Origin: Paracamarosporium sp. OC-R06-R3
Lineage: Eukaryota; Ascomycota; Dothideomycetes; Pleosporales; Didymosphaeriaceae
Assembly: GCA_019828545.1 (NCBI GenBank)
Contig: JACVRA010000248.1
Location: 248,001-312,000 of the forward strand
Direction of reading: 5' to 3'
Length of the DNA stretch: 64,000 nt
The position numbers were made by a program, and so were the translations under genes. Positions 11,539 to 23,879 of this stretch are shown here, in pieces. Below the pieces are notes generated by a model. The model saw only the letters and a program-made list of their open reading frames with translations, was not told the origin of the DNA and did not search any database. The number at the start of each line of letters is the position of its first letter. Position 1 is the stretch's first letter.

Positions 11539-13611
11539 GAAGTCTGATACGACTTTGCTGTCTTTACCTACTTAGTGTTCGGTTTTTTCTTTAGTACCTA
11601 TTCTTGAGAGTCTTTGCCTAGATTTACTTTTCCCCCCATCCGCGTTGACGAGAGATCGTATCGATCTCAGGCGGAGGGGTTTCTTCATTCTTGTCTATAT
11701 TCTATTCTGATTATTGGCTTGCTTGTATATAGCTTTTCAATTAAGGAGGTTGACAGCATCGAATCTTGAACATGAACCCGTACTTGATGACAACTGTACT
11801 AACTAATTAATGCATAACACAATTCAAGCGCAACGATTTGCGCGTTCCAGAGCTAGACCAGGATAAGCAATGCAAGGTATGAATGGCTCAAATGTCTATG
11901 GCTAAAGTGGCTCGTGTTCATGCCAGGCTTCGGACGACACTTCTTTATTTAAGACACCCTTTCCTAGAGCATAACCTCCCTCTTCACGCAGCACTCACAC
12001 AAGACATGCCTTAAAATGGATTTGCCAAAACACGCACGCCCGGCTTCCATACTTTCGGAAAGCAACTTCAGATCCACATGTCGATTTTTTGCACCATGCA
12101 CATTGCCATCATTTTGGGTTTGGAAAGCAAAACATTGCTCTACCAACTATAGAAATCGGGTGGCAGGTGTCCGCATGCCCACAAAAGTTATGATCACTCA
12201 ATTTAAATGCGGAGCTGGAGCGCCCAACCCAAGAAAACGTGATCGTGTTTTATGGGGACCAGATACCAAGTCCATCAACGTGTTTTTGGCTCAATGCTCT
12301 GGGTCACAGTGACGCCAACCTTCCCACCTAAAGGTACAAAAAGCCCTTAAAACCCCGCAATGGGATTCGGAGAGACTCAAAAGTAACAGCAGCACTAGGC
12401 GATGTGCCCGTTTCTCAGTCAGCTCCAACCAGTTGCGTGTCGGCCGTGCGTGGCATAAGGAAACAAAGTGCCACTGTTGATGGAATCGTGACTTGAGCTC
12501 CCCAAAACTTTTGACAGCTTCTTTCCATGTGGGGTTTCAGTGTCTTGGAAACCAAGTTTGTCGAAAGGCCAGTCCGAGAATTTCATGTTTGGAAACTATG
12601 GTAATCAATATGATGAACCACCCACCCCTCGCAGCACCCAGCTTACTATGATACTCCGCCAGCAAATTTCTCCATAAGACTGCTTTGGTGCACACAAACA
12701 AGTGAACGAGCAAGCAATGTTGGCGAACGTCGAGAGCCGCCCAAATTGATGTTCCGGTCCACTATCTCATGACTTTCTATCATGCCACGAGAGTATAAAA
12801 CGCCTTCTCTCGCTCCATGTATATTTTCCTGTACACTAAATCGATTATTCGAGTATTCTAAAAAACATATACTCAATCGTAATGGTGGTTGGAAGTGTTT
12901 GAATCGAGCCTTGAAATGCGTTGCGTTTTCGTGTGGAGTGCATATTTCGTTGCAGGCTCTTCCGGTGCATCCATCTGCCTGGATGTTATGCGTCTTACAT
13001 ATCTGGACTCAGTAGGCTTTTATGTGTTTCATGAGATCATAAAAGCTTTTTACCAAGATCGTATATGGCGTCGGTCGTGCAGCGTTGACTTTGGGACATT
13101 GTACGTAGAGGCAGCGCGTCTAGAGCTTTGTAATTGCTGGTGATCAATAGCTAAAGATGCAAGGATAATATCAGATTCAGTATACGATGGTAGAGTATGT
13201 AGAGGTAGAGCCATAGTGGTAAGAAGTAATTGCGTTGCGCAAAGTTGGTGGGGTGTCCGACTCGCTTGTATGTCCGACTCGCTTATAAACTACGTTATAA
13301 GATTGGCCCATGCAAGCTTGATGAACGTGTCGGTACTTGGGCGCAAAACAAATCCTTGTCCCATTTGCGGTGCTGCCCAGCGTCGTGTTGTAAGGCAACT
13401 TCTTTTACAGAATGATAATGCAATTCCATTGCGCCTTGATCCGAAGAATAGCCATGGTCGAGATTATAGATCTACAAGAGACCCATGCTACGATTACATC
13501 GTGCATTGCGAAGTATATGCGAACCTAGCGCCCAAAATCTGCCTAACCCTAACGCCTTGCTGAACCAGCCAATTGGTATCGTTTCAAGAAAGGATTTGTG
13601 GGATTGGGGTG
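11539..13611. other. Intergenic, no gene recognised
   Basis: Two kilobases with only short, motif-free frames. The first part is presumably the 3' UTR of the HExxH protein gene. Nothing else can be supported. Confidence 0.4.
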
Positions 13612-14231
13612 CTACTCCTCCTCTTCCTCGTTCTCCTCATCTTGAACGCCATCATCCTGTTCTTCTTCTTCTTCGTCGTCGTCGGCGGTTTGTGCGACTT
13701 CGCCATTGTAATTCGGTCGAACGACTTTCTCTTTTCGTTTGGTGAGGACAGACTCGAGAAGCGGTGCGGCAGCGAGGAGTGCGTTGTATTGCTCGAGGGA
13801 TAACGAGATGCCCTAGAGGACGAAGGTTAATTTGCGTTGTAGATATTGTCGTGATAAACGCACCTTCTTGCCCGGTCTCATCTGACCATTGTCATCTTCG
13901 TAGTACTCTCGAATGCTGACAAGAGTCTTGCCTTTGAAATCGCTGACCGTGACACGTCGCGTGCTGTTCGCTTTCAACTGTTCACTGTCAGCCTTGCGTT
14001 CCTATGGATGCACAGTTGGGTAATGCCAGCACTGACTGCAATGAAAGGGTTTTTGTCATCGTCTGTGTCTAGCTGTGGAATGAATGGACCGTCTTCTGCA
14101 TCGCTCTTCGCTTTCTTCGCTGCAGGCGCAGGTTCCTCGTCGTCTGGCGATGAGCGTTTTTTGGTAAACGTCTTCTTGTAGTTGCCAGCGCCGCGGAAAC
14201 CTCCTCGCGAGCCGCCGCGTTTCGAATACAT
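13612..14231 (-). CDS. SUB1: Transcriptional coactivator SUB1 (PC4 homologue)
   Basis: Three exons: 14037-14231, 13864-13977 and 13612-13812, 169 residues. Intron 1 (13978-14036, 59 bases) has GTCAGT, a GCTGAC branch site and ACAG; intron 2 (13813-13863, 51 bases) has GTGCGT and CTAG; both are phase 0. The N-terminus is Arg/Gly-rich then acidic with a KKAK basic patch. The PC4 single-stranded-DNA-binding domain follows: [20 protein letters not shown], then [19 protein letters not shown]. The C-terminus is a run of Asp/Glu. The protein is nuclear and stimulates RNA polymerase II transcription. For intron 1 a nearer acceptor (after CATAG) would give a 35-base intron in the same phase; the longer one is preferred because of length and branch site. 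It is divergent from the dienelactone hydrolase relic. Confidence 0.9.
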
Positions 14232-14725
14232 CGTTTATGATAGGGCCTGGGACCAAAAGCAGTGGCGTCGTCGGAAAGAGAGGATCACGGATATTTGCAG
14301 GAGGATTCGAGCGTTCTTTGGGATGACGCGGATGTGGGGCTACGGCTCGACGCGACAAAACACGCTAACCCGATGTCACGTGGCGCTTCCCTTCGTCTCG
14401 GTAGGATTGACCGATTCATTTACAACATGTACTTCCGACACTGTAATGTCGAAAATCACGACTATAAACGACACTGTCGTTCTATCTATTTCACCGCAGC
14501 TTGATCGTGTTGTTAACGTTGCACATTGCTGATCACGATGAGCATGCAATGTCAGAGCAGCTCGTATCCAACGCTCTTATGGCTCTTTTTGTCTACCTGC
14601 ATGCATCTCGCAAAGCTACTCATGTGATGACTCTTCCTGCTCGTACCGAGCAATAAATTGTGATACGCGCACCCCTTCTTACCGAGTTCTGCAAGTCTCT
14701 TCCTCTGCACACAAAGCTTATCGAC
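14232..14725. promoter_or_regulatory. Divergent intergenic region between SUB1 and the dienelactone hydrolase relic
   Basis: 494 bases between two divergent starts, so it should hold the SUB1 promoter. No canonical TATA box was spotted and no coding frame is supported. Confidence 0.4.
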
Positions 14726-15761
14726 ATGACGACCTTCAAGCAATCCGAAGTATGCTGCACGATCCCTCCCATCGATCCAAACGAATACAAATACACGCCC
14801 AGAGGTTCATACGAGGATATTGGTGGGCTGAAGACATGTACGGTCCTACTTCTTGCCTAATCGCTTTTAAGGTGCCAGCCAATGTTCTGTTACAGTTGGT
14901 ATCTGTGCCCCTATCCTGGAGCAACATAAAGCCAAGAATATGAAAGTTTGTATAAGACTGCAATCTGAGAATTTTACCTGGACGTAACAATGTAAGCATC
15001 CTGACCCTTCCCAGACGTGGCTGGAGACAAGTCCGCAAAAGCATGTCTCATCATCCTCTACGATATCTTCAGTTACCGACCCAACACGATCCGTGGCGCC
15101 GACATCCTCAGTTCAGAGTACCTTATTCTAATGCCTGATTTCTTCGAAGGCGAAGCCGCGGAGTCGGAATGGTAAAACATCTTTCTTTATAAATACGCTA
15201 GACTTTCTCACTGAACTGTAGATAGGTTTCCCGACGACACTCCAGAAAAAACCGAAAAGCTCGAAAGTTTTCTAAACGGTCCTAGAAACACTCAGAAGGC
15301 TGTCGAGAAAGTTGCCTGCGTATAAGTAGAGGCGCAGTCGCGATTCGCCGGCGTCGAAAAATGGGGTATCGTCGGTACATGGTATTCTTGTCATTTCAAA
15401 CGCTCTTGTTGATTGTATGCTAGGATACCGTTGGGGTGGCTGGGTTTCGAGCTACTGTTCGGGGCACCTATCACCCTTCTCCGCTGTCGCGCAACTACAC
15501 CCTGGCTTCGTAGATCAAAAGATCGCAGAGCAGATCCGCATCCCACTCTTCATCATCTGTTCGAAAGATGAGACAGAAGAACAGGCGCAAGCGTTCTTGG
15601 GACACGTAAGCTCAGATGTTGCCTATAAAGATTACGTTCGCTTCGAGGATATGGACCATGGATGGCTTAGCGCAAGAGGCGATCTAAAGAACGGAACAGT
15701 GAGGAAAGCATACGAAGAAGCGTATTGCCCTGTTCTCGATTTCCTCGGAAACTGTCTTTAA
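14726..15761 (+). pseudogene. Dienelactone hydrolase family, in-frame stop and nucleophile Cys replaced
   Basis: Exons can be read at 14726-14837, 15015-15171, 15226-15374 and 15424-15761, all joining in phase. The N-terminus has CCTIPPIDPNEY and a YEDIGGLKTYVAG segment, then ILYDIFSYRPNT and PDFFEGE, all typical of fungal dienelactone hydrolase-like alpha/beta hydrolases. The C-terminus has AQLHPGF, CSKDE and DHGWLSARGDL with the catalytic His. Two lesions stand out: a TAA in frame in exon 3 (15324-15326, between VACV and VEAQ), and GYRWGGW where the family has GYCWGG, so the nucleophilic Cys is an Arg. The first intron (177 bases) is also unusually long. An intron of only 18 bases would be needed to remove the stop, which is unlikely. 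Read as a decayed gene. Confidence 0.8.
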
Positions 15762-15973
15762 ATGAAGCGATGGGTTCACGAATCCAATCAAACGAACAGT
15801 GAAGGAAAGGACGAACGCCACAGCTATGCATTGAAGCTACTTCTATAATGATATCCTGCAAGGAAACAAATGCTACCTATCCAAATCCCTATAGTCCAAC
15901 GAAGCGAAAAAGGGTATATAATCCCCGTACATAATCTCCAAACCACATCCCCAAACATTCATCAGCATCAAGC

Positions 15974-18900
15974 TTACAACATCAACATAGCAAGGAAAGC
16001 AAAGAAGACCGCGCCCACGGTCGGCATCATCATAGCGGCCGCACCAGTGAACTCGGCAGGCTTAGATGGCACCGGTGGGGAAGCAGTGCCCGGAGGAGGC
16101 TGGTAGGCGGGCGTCGTAGTGTTGTATGGGAGCGTCACGGTGATCGTGGTGCCCGTAGTGCACGGGGAGCTGGTTGGTGGCGCTGGCGGAGGAGTCTCCG
16201 TTGTGCAGGGAGTTGAGGGAGCCTCTGGTGGCGGCGGTGCGCTGCTCGACTCAGCGGGTGTGGTCTCCGGTGGAGGCGGGACATCGGAGCTGCTCGACTC
16301 GACTGGTGTGGTCTCCGGGGGCGGCGGTGGGACATCAGTGCTAGTCGTTTCGCAGGGAGTTGAGGTGGACTCCGGAGTTGTCTCTGGTGGTGGCGGAGGA
16401 ACCTCGCTGCTGCTTGACTCAACAATCTCGGTGCTGCTAGACTCAATGACTGGGGTAGTCTCAGGCGGCGGGGGAGGAGGGGTGGCAGTCGATTCGCAAG
16501 GTGTGGAGGTGGAAGAGCTAGGCGTGGGAGTAGCCGGGGTGTAAGGCGGAATGTCAACACCATATCCATACTGACGCCTCCTTAGCTTGAAGTCGGTGGC
16601 ATTGTTAGTCGGGACAGCAGTAAACTTGGGCTTGCCAGCAGATGCAATACCAGTGCCGATCGTGCCAACACCAGTGCCAACACCAGTACCAATGGTTCCA
16701 ACGTCAGTCTCAACGGGGTCGGTGTAGACATCAGTGGCAGGACGGAAGCCCTTCTCAGGAGCAAGGCAGAGGGTGGGCATGGGCTTGACCGTGGTGAAGA
16801 CGTGCTTGTGCTTACGGATAGGCTTGAAGGGGTTGAGCTCGTTGGGGTCGACGCCAGGAATAACCATAGGCATAGAAGGAAGGACGAAGTTGAAGCCGAG
16901 ATTGACAGACATGGAGACGTTCCACTCGATGTAGACAAGCGACAGTTTGTCGGGCTGGGTGCTGTTGGTGCCGTTGGTGAGAGGGAAGGGAGCTTCAGAT
17001 TGGCGCTTGAGGTTGCGCACGCGCTTAGCCTGTAGAGAAGCGGGAGCGCGGCGGACCTTGGAAGCGCGACGAATGGCTTTGACGTTGTGCTTCGGAACAG
17101 ATCGCTTCGCGACAGATCTCTTCTCAGCGGAAAGCTCTTCGTCATCATCAGCGGGAAGTTCTTCATCGTCAGTAGAGAGTTCCTCGTCGTCCGTAGAGAG
17201 TTCTTCGTCATCAGTGGAAAGCTCTTCATCGGTTTCGCCAGTCTCGCCGGTTTCTTCGTCAGTCTCACCAGTTTCCTCGTCGGTCTCGCCGGTCTCCTCT
17301 GTATCACCAGTCTCCTCTTCGGTCTCACCCTCTTCGGTCTCACCGGTCTCCTCCTCGGTCTCACCGTCCTCAGTTTCTTCCTCAGTCTCTTCCTCGCCTT
17401 CTTCACCCTCTTCGAACTCCTCTTCGTCATAGCTGAGGTCATTGCATTGGGTGTCAGCGTCGTCAATGGTAGAGATAAGCGCATCAAGACGAGGAAGGTC
17501 CATTTCAGCCTCAACACCAACATCAAGCACGGACAGAAACTTGAAACCAATGGGGATGGAGGGAACCATGGCAATACTGACGAAGCCATCAAGCTGCTTG
17601 CGCTCGAAGTTGAACGGAAGAGGGGTAAGGGTAGAATCCTGGAAGCCATGGACACCGGTGTTGGTCATGTTGCCAAGGTCGATGCGCATAGTGGAGTTGC
17701 TCGGGACCTACTATTGTTAGCTTGGCTAGGCATACAGATCGGACGAATACATACCTCGAGGTTCATACCGTAGCTCATCTCGAAACCACCCTCGAACTCA
17801 TAGTCGGCCTCAAGGAGAGCCTCGAAGACAGCACCGGCACGACCGACACCGGGGATAACGAAACCAAGAATGGGAAGCTCGAAGACACGGAAGGTGAAGT
17901 AACCGGTGCTCTTGGGCTTAGCGCCCAACTCGAAGTAGGCCTCTAGGTTGTTGGCCTTGAGCTCAACGAAACCGCCAGTAACAATCTTGCCCAAGTTGAA
18001 GTCAACACCGCGCCTGGCCATCTTGGTACGGCGATCGAAAGGGTTGAGGTCAGGAATGTCAGGGAGGTCTGGGAGGAGCGAAGGGATTGACTCGACAACA
18101 CTCTCAATCTTGGAGGGAACGGCATCGATGATGCTAGTAACAGCACTGACAGCGGGTGCAGCAACGCTCTCAATCTTGGAAGGAACAGCGTCGATAATGC
18201 TAGTGACAGCGCTGACAGCGGGTGCGGCCGCGCTCTCAATCTTGTCGCCGGCCTCGTCAATCTTACCAGGGATCGCATTGATAAGGCTAGGAACTGCGCT
18301 GGCGACCATGCCAGGGATCTGCTTAATCTTGTCGGGGATACCCTTGAGCGCTGCGGTATCGATCTCGATGTTACCCTGAGAGAGGATGATCTCTCCCCTA
18401 GTCAAGCATTTCTTGCAAGTAAGCTCGAGCGGGAGGTTAGCAATGTTGGTAAGAGTGAAACCAACAGGAAGACCAGCAAGAAATTCGTCGGGCCTGAAAG
18501 TCTTGTTGGTAACTTCCCAGTTGAGGTCGAACTTTGCATCGTGAACATTGGGGTCCGAGTTCTCAGGAACGTTGCCCAAAACCTCAGTGGTGTTCTTTGC
18601 ACCCTTAGCCAAGCCCTCAGCGGTCTTCGCATCCGCAGCTAGACCTTCAGCAGTTGCAGCCGCGCCCTCCAGTCTCTCGATTTCTGACAAAAGGCGCTTC
18701 CGAAGCTTGAGATCGGAGTGCTCTCGAATGGTGTGGTGCTCCTCGGTGTGACCAAAGCCAACCTCGATGCGGTCAAAAGCGTGCTCAAACAAGGACTCGG
18801 CAACAGAAAGTTCGAGAATTGACCCATCACCAGCGGCTGAAGCACCGTGTACGCTGCGTATGTTAGTCGAAGCATCTTTCTATGTTTTCAGCGACTTACG

Positions 18901-19394
18901 TGTAGACGGATCGCTCGCCCTCCTTGTTGCAGCCGACATGCGACGTGACGATGATACCACCTTCAGGACCGTGGCACGCCAACCGGGCATCAACAGCCGA
19001 AGTGGTGTCAGCAAATCGAAGTGTGACCTTTCCATCAACGCACTGAACATCCTCTAGATGATGCTCAATGTCTTCCAAGTTGAGAATGGGCTTCTTGGAA
19101 GCGACCTTAAGTTGTGAAGCGAAGATGGAATGACCGTTGTATCTTGTTGGTTCTATTGAGCTGTTAGTCGAAGCTCACAATACTCGATGGAGTTGATGTA
19201 CCTTCAACGTATGGCAACTCAAGCTCAAATGTGGGCTCAATCCTTGCGCTACGCTTGAGGTGAGCGGACCTCTTCGTTCCCGCACGCAGCACTCTGTCGT
19301 TGTCCGTAGGAGTACGAGCCGCAACACTCGCTGCCTCCGCACCCATCGACCCCACCAGCAGAAGCGCCGCCGCTTTGGAAAGACTGTAGAACAT
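15974..19394 (-). CDS. Large acidic, Pro/Thr-rich GPI-anchored cell-surface protein (possible DUF7029/DUF7223)
   Basis: Four exons: 19202-19394, 18900-19152, 17755-18853 and 15974-17707; introns of 49, 46 and 47 bases with GTACAT, GTAAGT and GTATGT donors, all in phase; 1092 residues. There is a signal peptide (MFYSLSKAAALLLVGSMGAEA). An N-terminal domain with LEDVQCVDGKVTLRF and IIVTSHVGCNKEGER precedes a second region with CKKCLTRGEI and LELKANNLEAYFELG-like beta-rich sequence. I think these are the fungal DUF7029 and DUF7223 domains, but cannot confirm it. Within it lies a tandem repeat, VSAVTSIIDAVPSKIESV, occurring twice. Then follow a long Glu/Asp/Thr tract with repeated ELSTDDE units, a basic stretch with several KR pairs (possible Kex2 sites), Pro/Ser/Thr repeats of the PPPPETTP type, and a hydrophobic GPI-type tail. 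Probably a wall-anchored glycoprotein. Confidence 0.85.
16119..16520. repeat. Degenerate repeats coding for PPPPETTP/ESSS units
   Basis: The 3' part of the GPI-protein gene holds imperfect repeats of GGTGTGGTCTCCGGTGG type (+ strand), encoding Pro-rich PPPPETTP blocks separated by Ser-rich blocks and Thr-Pro-Cys-Glu motifs. These cause open frames on other strands, which are artefacts. Confidence 0.7.
17145..17420. repeat. Acidic tandem repeat region in the GPI-protein gene
   Basis: Short repeats encode ELSTDDE (three or four copies) followed upstream in the protein by EETGET/TDEETGET units. This is a length-variable, highly acidic spacer. The antisense reading is a Ser/Val-rich open frame without meaning. 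Confidence 0.75.
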
Positions 19395-22111
19395 GATGTA
19401 ACTTGCTTTCAGATGTGTACCTTAATGAATGATAAATGATAAGGAATAGAAAAGACTGTCAATCGAGTACCTCGCAGAGAGTACTGTAAAGAGCGAATGG
19501 ACGTAGAGCTACCCTTTCGGGATGAAGCTCTAGTGGAAAAGAATGACTGAATGAAAAAAGAGAGAACGCAAAACACCCAAGTGCAATGCAACACACAAAA
19601 GCCTGTGAGGAAACGTCCAGCTTGGGAGCGGAGGCCGTTTGTATAATGCCCTCATCGCGGCGCAGTAGGCTACTGGCTGATCCACCGGACAAGATCCTGC
19701 TCGCTGTTGCTTGGTACAATCTGAGCTCAAGTCCATCTTACCGGGGTGTACGCCCCAGGATCAGAGCTACCCAATGTGCGAACTGGATGCCCTACGAAAC
19801 ATCATGCGAAGGTCCGTTTCATGGGTCCGAAACAAGATTAGCCCGGGGTACAGAACGTCCGGAGGACCCATCGGGCGAGACCCTCACAGCAGCTATTATT
19901 GGGCCGAGGTGGGCCATTGCAGAAAACGGCATGGGGAAAGGGAAAAGAATGCAAGATCAAACGTGAGAGATCTGCGGCTTCCATGCGGGCTTCGGAGCTA
20001 GCGATGAATGAGGTCAAGCGCATTCGCTTCGCCTGCCATGTGGGGTCGATGGGGTTGAGAACCCCCGACTTCCTCACTCTGCAATCCCGAGGACGAGGCC
20101 GCTTTGTGAGTAGCTTTCTCGCGAATTCACTTGTGATGACGCCATTTCTCTTCATATTTGCTCTTTGCATCGTGAATGTGGTTAGAAGTTCCTAGTCGCT
20201 TCCAATGCTCTACTGCACAGCAACAATCAAAAACAGCTGCACCTTCGGACATCGCGCTGCCACTGTTCATCGGACTTCGCAGGCTCATCTTAGCATTGTT
20301 CACTCTACTGCCAGAATTATATCTCCGGTCGGATAAGCCTACGCTCCGCCTGGGCCATCCAATCTCCATAGCTTTCAACGTTACAACCCCACCACGCCAC
20401 GCGTTTCGCACAGCCCGCCCGTCGCATTCACCTAATCGGTGGCACGGAATCATCTTTAACCAGTAGCATATCATCAAACGGAACATCGTTTTGAATTGTG
20501 CTCACCCGAAATGCGAAAACGCGAGGATTTTTCCTTCTTCGAAAGTCAAAAATTAATGTACGTCCCGAACTCGCGATGCGCAGACATGGCGCAACGTTAG
20601 CTCTTCGCCAAGCCCAGGTAGGGAATTCGAAAGCTGTCTCCGCTACTGCCTAGGAGGATGAACCCACCACACTGTGGGCCTCCTACAAGACCGAGTCGGA
20701 GGGCTCTCTATTAATCGCACGACACTCTGGCAAAGCGTTCTGTGCCGGACCGCACAAGGCCCTGGAGTGACCTTTGCGGCCAGGTATCACAGTGCTTTGC
20801 GGCGCGCTCACGTGCCAGTCCGGACTTCGTCAGGTGCACAGACACTTGACTGCATGGGGTATACGAATTGTCCGTCACCTACCTTGTTGACAATTAGCAT
20901 TTTGAAAGACAAGAATAAATCGATAAGGCTGCTTGACGATAGATGCGGCCAAATGTCTGGCCGTTGCAGAATGTTCATTGACTGGATTTTTCGTGCGCTT
21001 GACTCTGCGTCTGAAAGCGGTTGCTGCTGTTCCTCTTGCCTCACAGTGTACGACTCCTCTAGAATATAACATGCGTATGCACTGTATATTGTGGCAGTGA
21101 TATCCGTATCCGCATTGGCCATGAATCAGCGTGAATGAGGCCTTCAATTCTCATTAGTGTAAGAACCGTTCATCAATGCTGGAGACCTAGATAGCGAATC
21201 GTAGAAAACATCAATTTACACCTAGCTATGGCGCCCCGACTATCCACCTCCCCATAGCTCCGAAACTTAATTTCAATCAATCCAAAGTGCAAACCATACA
21301 ATCTGCGCATCGATCTACAACTCTTCCTCTCCGCTTGTATAGAGCCCCTTCACGAACACAATCGCAACATCTACTCTAATATAACACGCGTACCTCCCCA
21401 TGAAGCAATCTTTCCATATCTAAAATCGCGGCGCCCTTCATAGATGCCATTTTGTAGTTGTGAATAGCAATACAAACGTGCAAACACTACGATGTTGACC
21501 CAACCCCATCCAGCTACACAACCATATCCACAAAAGAAAATGTATCACATATCTTGATTTCCTGTCACATATATTCTTGCGAGACAAGTAAAGTACTCGA
21601 AACTTCGAATCATTCGTTGAAAAATTTATTCCGTTGAAAATATCTTTTACATGATTAATATTCGATTATGACAGCGTTCACCAACAATGAGTTATTCAAA
21701 GCACTGCACCCCAATCAAATAAGATATTAAAATAAACCAGAAGACAAAAGGGAAAGGAAAGGAAAGTTGTTCTCTGAGGAAGGGGAAATAGTTTTACTAT
21801 TTTCATCTCGCGCAATATTTTTTTGGTTCTTTTAAAAGGCCGGAATTCGTTGTGCTTTTTTTTTTTTCGCGTTGTACTTGGAGATATGTGCGATGAGTGT
21901 ATTTAACACATAATAATGCGATGCAGATATGCTCTACACATTCTTGGTCATTGTTCCATTTCTCCACATTTGACCTATATTCCAGATCATATCCTCTCTC
22001 ATCGCGAGAAACAATCCCAGCCCAATCGTCCTATATCCAGCCTTTATCGTACCACAACTACAATACACACCACCCTCCACTCCCAAAACAAACCCCACAC
22101 CCAAATCCAAA
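19395..22111. other. Long intergenic stretch
   Basis: 2.7 kb with no supportable gene. The first few hundred bases are the promoter side of the GPI-protein gene. The last 400 bases are AT-rich with purine runs and a poly-T tract near 21858, as expected downstream of the GH125 gene. Confidence 0.4.
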
Positions 22112-23879
22112 TCACTGAAACCCCCTCCTCAACAACCACGGCTTCCTCCTCTCCAGATCCAAAATCGCCTGACCAAACAGCCCATTCGCCCAGGAAAACC
22201 TAATCCCCATCAGCACCCGCACGTCCAAAACCCACACGCAAAACGCGGTATTAAAAAAAAAAAAAAAAAAAAGGCACCCCAAACCCAGGTCAAAAACGCC
22301 ACAAGGAAAGGGGAAGAAGGAAAATAACTCACCACTGCCTAGTCCAAACCCCCTGACTATGCGCATCAACACTCTCATGCATAAGCCCATACCCATCCGT
22401 GCTCCTAACCAAAACGCCCAAATGCCTTACAATCTCGTCGTCGTCGTCGCTCGTCAGGATAGCCATGATGTTCGCCATGGGCCACGCGCTCCCGGGCAGC
22501 GTGTGCATGCTGCCCACACCCTCGATGACGGGGCCCCACGCGTAGTACGGGTTGTCCCTACTGAGGATCTTGCGGCGCGTGTTCTGGTAGATGGGGTCGT
22601 GCGGCGAGGTGTAGTTTAGGTAGGGGGCTGAGAGGAGGGAGGGGATGTTTGGGTCGTCCATTAGGATGGCGGAGCCGTAGCCGTCGATTTCGTAGGCGTA
22701 GATTGGGCCGTGGGTTGCCGTGGGGAAGATGGCGTGGGCGGAGATGCCGGTGCGGATGTCGGTGCTGAGCGTGCGCATCCATGTCGTGAGGTTGCTGCCT
22801 GGGGGTTGGATGCGCGACATTATGGAGGCAGAGGCGTTGAGCGCGACGCTGTACATCATGTTGCTGGGGATGAGGTATTGGTATATGCAGCTGTCGTCGG
22901 AGGGGCGCTGGAAGCTGCGGACGAGGCCGATGTGGCCTTTGTGCGGGCTGCCGTTGCACGAGTTGATGGGCGTGCCGCCGTAGGGTGCGCAGTATGTGTA
23001 CGGCGTGTGTTGCCAGGTCCCATTTGCGTCGTAGGAATCGATCATCATGCTGGTGGTTATTTCGAGGATCTTCTGCACGGCTTTAGTCCAGCTGTGGCGC
23101 GCGAAGAAGGCGTAGTCGCCCGTCTTGAGCGCGTAGTCGGCCGAGAGCTGGAGGAAGGAGGCCACGCTGTCGAGTTCCCACTGGCAGCTGAAGACTTGCA
23201 TGTAGTCGTATGAGGGCGAGATGGTGTCGCTGTTCGCGCTGCTTTTCCGTGCAATTTTCGATTCCACGGGCGCTTGGAACGCGTTGCAGAATGGGTCGCC
23301 CAGGATATACCGTGCTTGCAGGTTGATCGCGCCGCGGAATAGACTCGCCAGTGTACCTCTTCCTTTGCCGCCGTCGCTCCTGAGCACGCTCGTATACGCC
23401 TGCAATTGATTTGCAGAATCTCGTAACCACATCGCCTCGATATCACCTGTGACTATGAAACTCAACTCTTCATCCTCGCCATCCTCTTCCTCTTCTCCTT
23501 CCGGGATGATCTTTTTATGACTTGCGTCCCACCTCACCGTCTTGTTCGTCACAGGATCAAGTTCCTCAATGATGGTCTTGTTGGCAAGTCCGGTCCAAGC
23601 AATTGTCGTATCTAGCGTGCTAGGCCATGTGTTTTCGAACAAGCGCAAAAGATCCGGGTCCACGATAAGCTTTCCCAGCCGGGCAATCGTGTCTTCTACT
23701 TCCTGGCTCTTGAAGGTGCGGCAGGGAGGAATGGGCCGCATAGATGCGAGTTGCCATTTTCCTGTAGAGAGAGGTTCGTGTTTCTGGTAAGCATAGTTTG
23801 TGTAGATGGGGCATTGTGCGTAGGCATTAGGTGTGAGAAGGGTGAAGATAAGTCCGAGCAGGGGTCCGGGGAGCAACAT
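22112..23879 (-). CDS. GH125 exo-alpha-1,6-mannosidase, secreted
   Basis: Two exons: 22333-23879 and 22112-22199, 544 residues. The intron at 22200-22332 (133 bases, GTGAGT, ATTAG) contains a 20-T tract on the coding strand and joins in phase 2, restoring the conserved end SWANGLFGQAILDL. The ATG at 23879 is chosen because it starts a signal peptide (MLLPGPLLGLIFTLLTPNAYA); the frame is open further upstream, but that part lacks one. Family motifs: DIEAMWLRDSANQLQAY, YMQVFSCQWELDS, CYIQ-like CIYQYLIPSNMM, and IYAYEIDGYGSAILMDD with the catalytic acidic residues, then AWGPVIEGVGS. GH125 enzymes remove terminal alpha-1,6-mannose from N-glycans or mannans. Several N-glycosylation sites agree with an extracellular or luminal enzyme. 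Confidence 0.92.
22253..22272. repeat. A20 homopolymer (T20 in the GH125 intron)
   Basis: Twenty consecutive A on the + strand inside the intron of the GH125 gene. Such runs are length-variable and could be a sequencing weak point, but it is non-coding here. Confidence 0.9.

Noticed and set aside
14001..14036. 35-base intron in SUB1
   Set aside because: A nearby acceptor gives a 59-base intron in the same phase with a CTGAC branch site, more usual for this genome.
16119..17773. Long open frames on the plus strand and in a second minus frame across the GPI-protein gene
   Set aside because: They come from low-complexity repeats (Pro/Thr and Glu/Asp codons) read in other frames; no start context, no known motif.
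22558..23213. Open frames overlapping the GH125 gene, one rich in Arg/His/Pro on the same strand
   Set aside because: Shadows of a GC-rich coding region; the GH125 frame explains the conservation.
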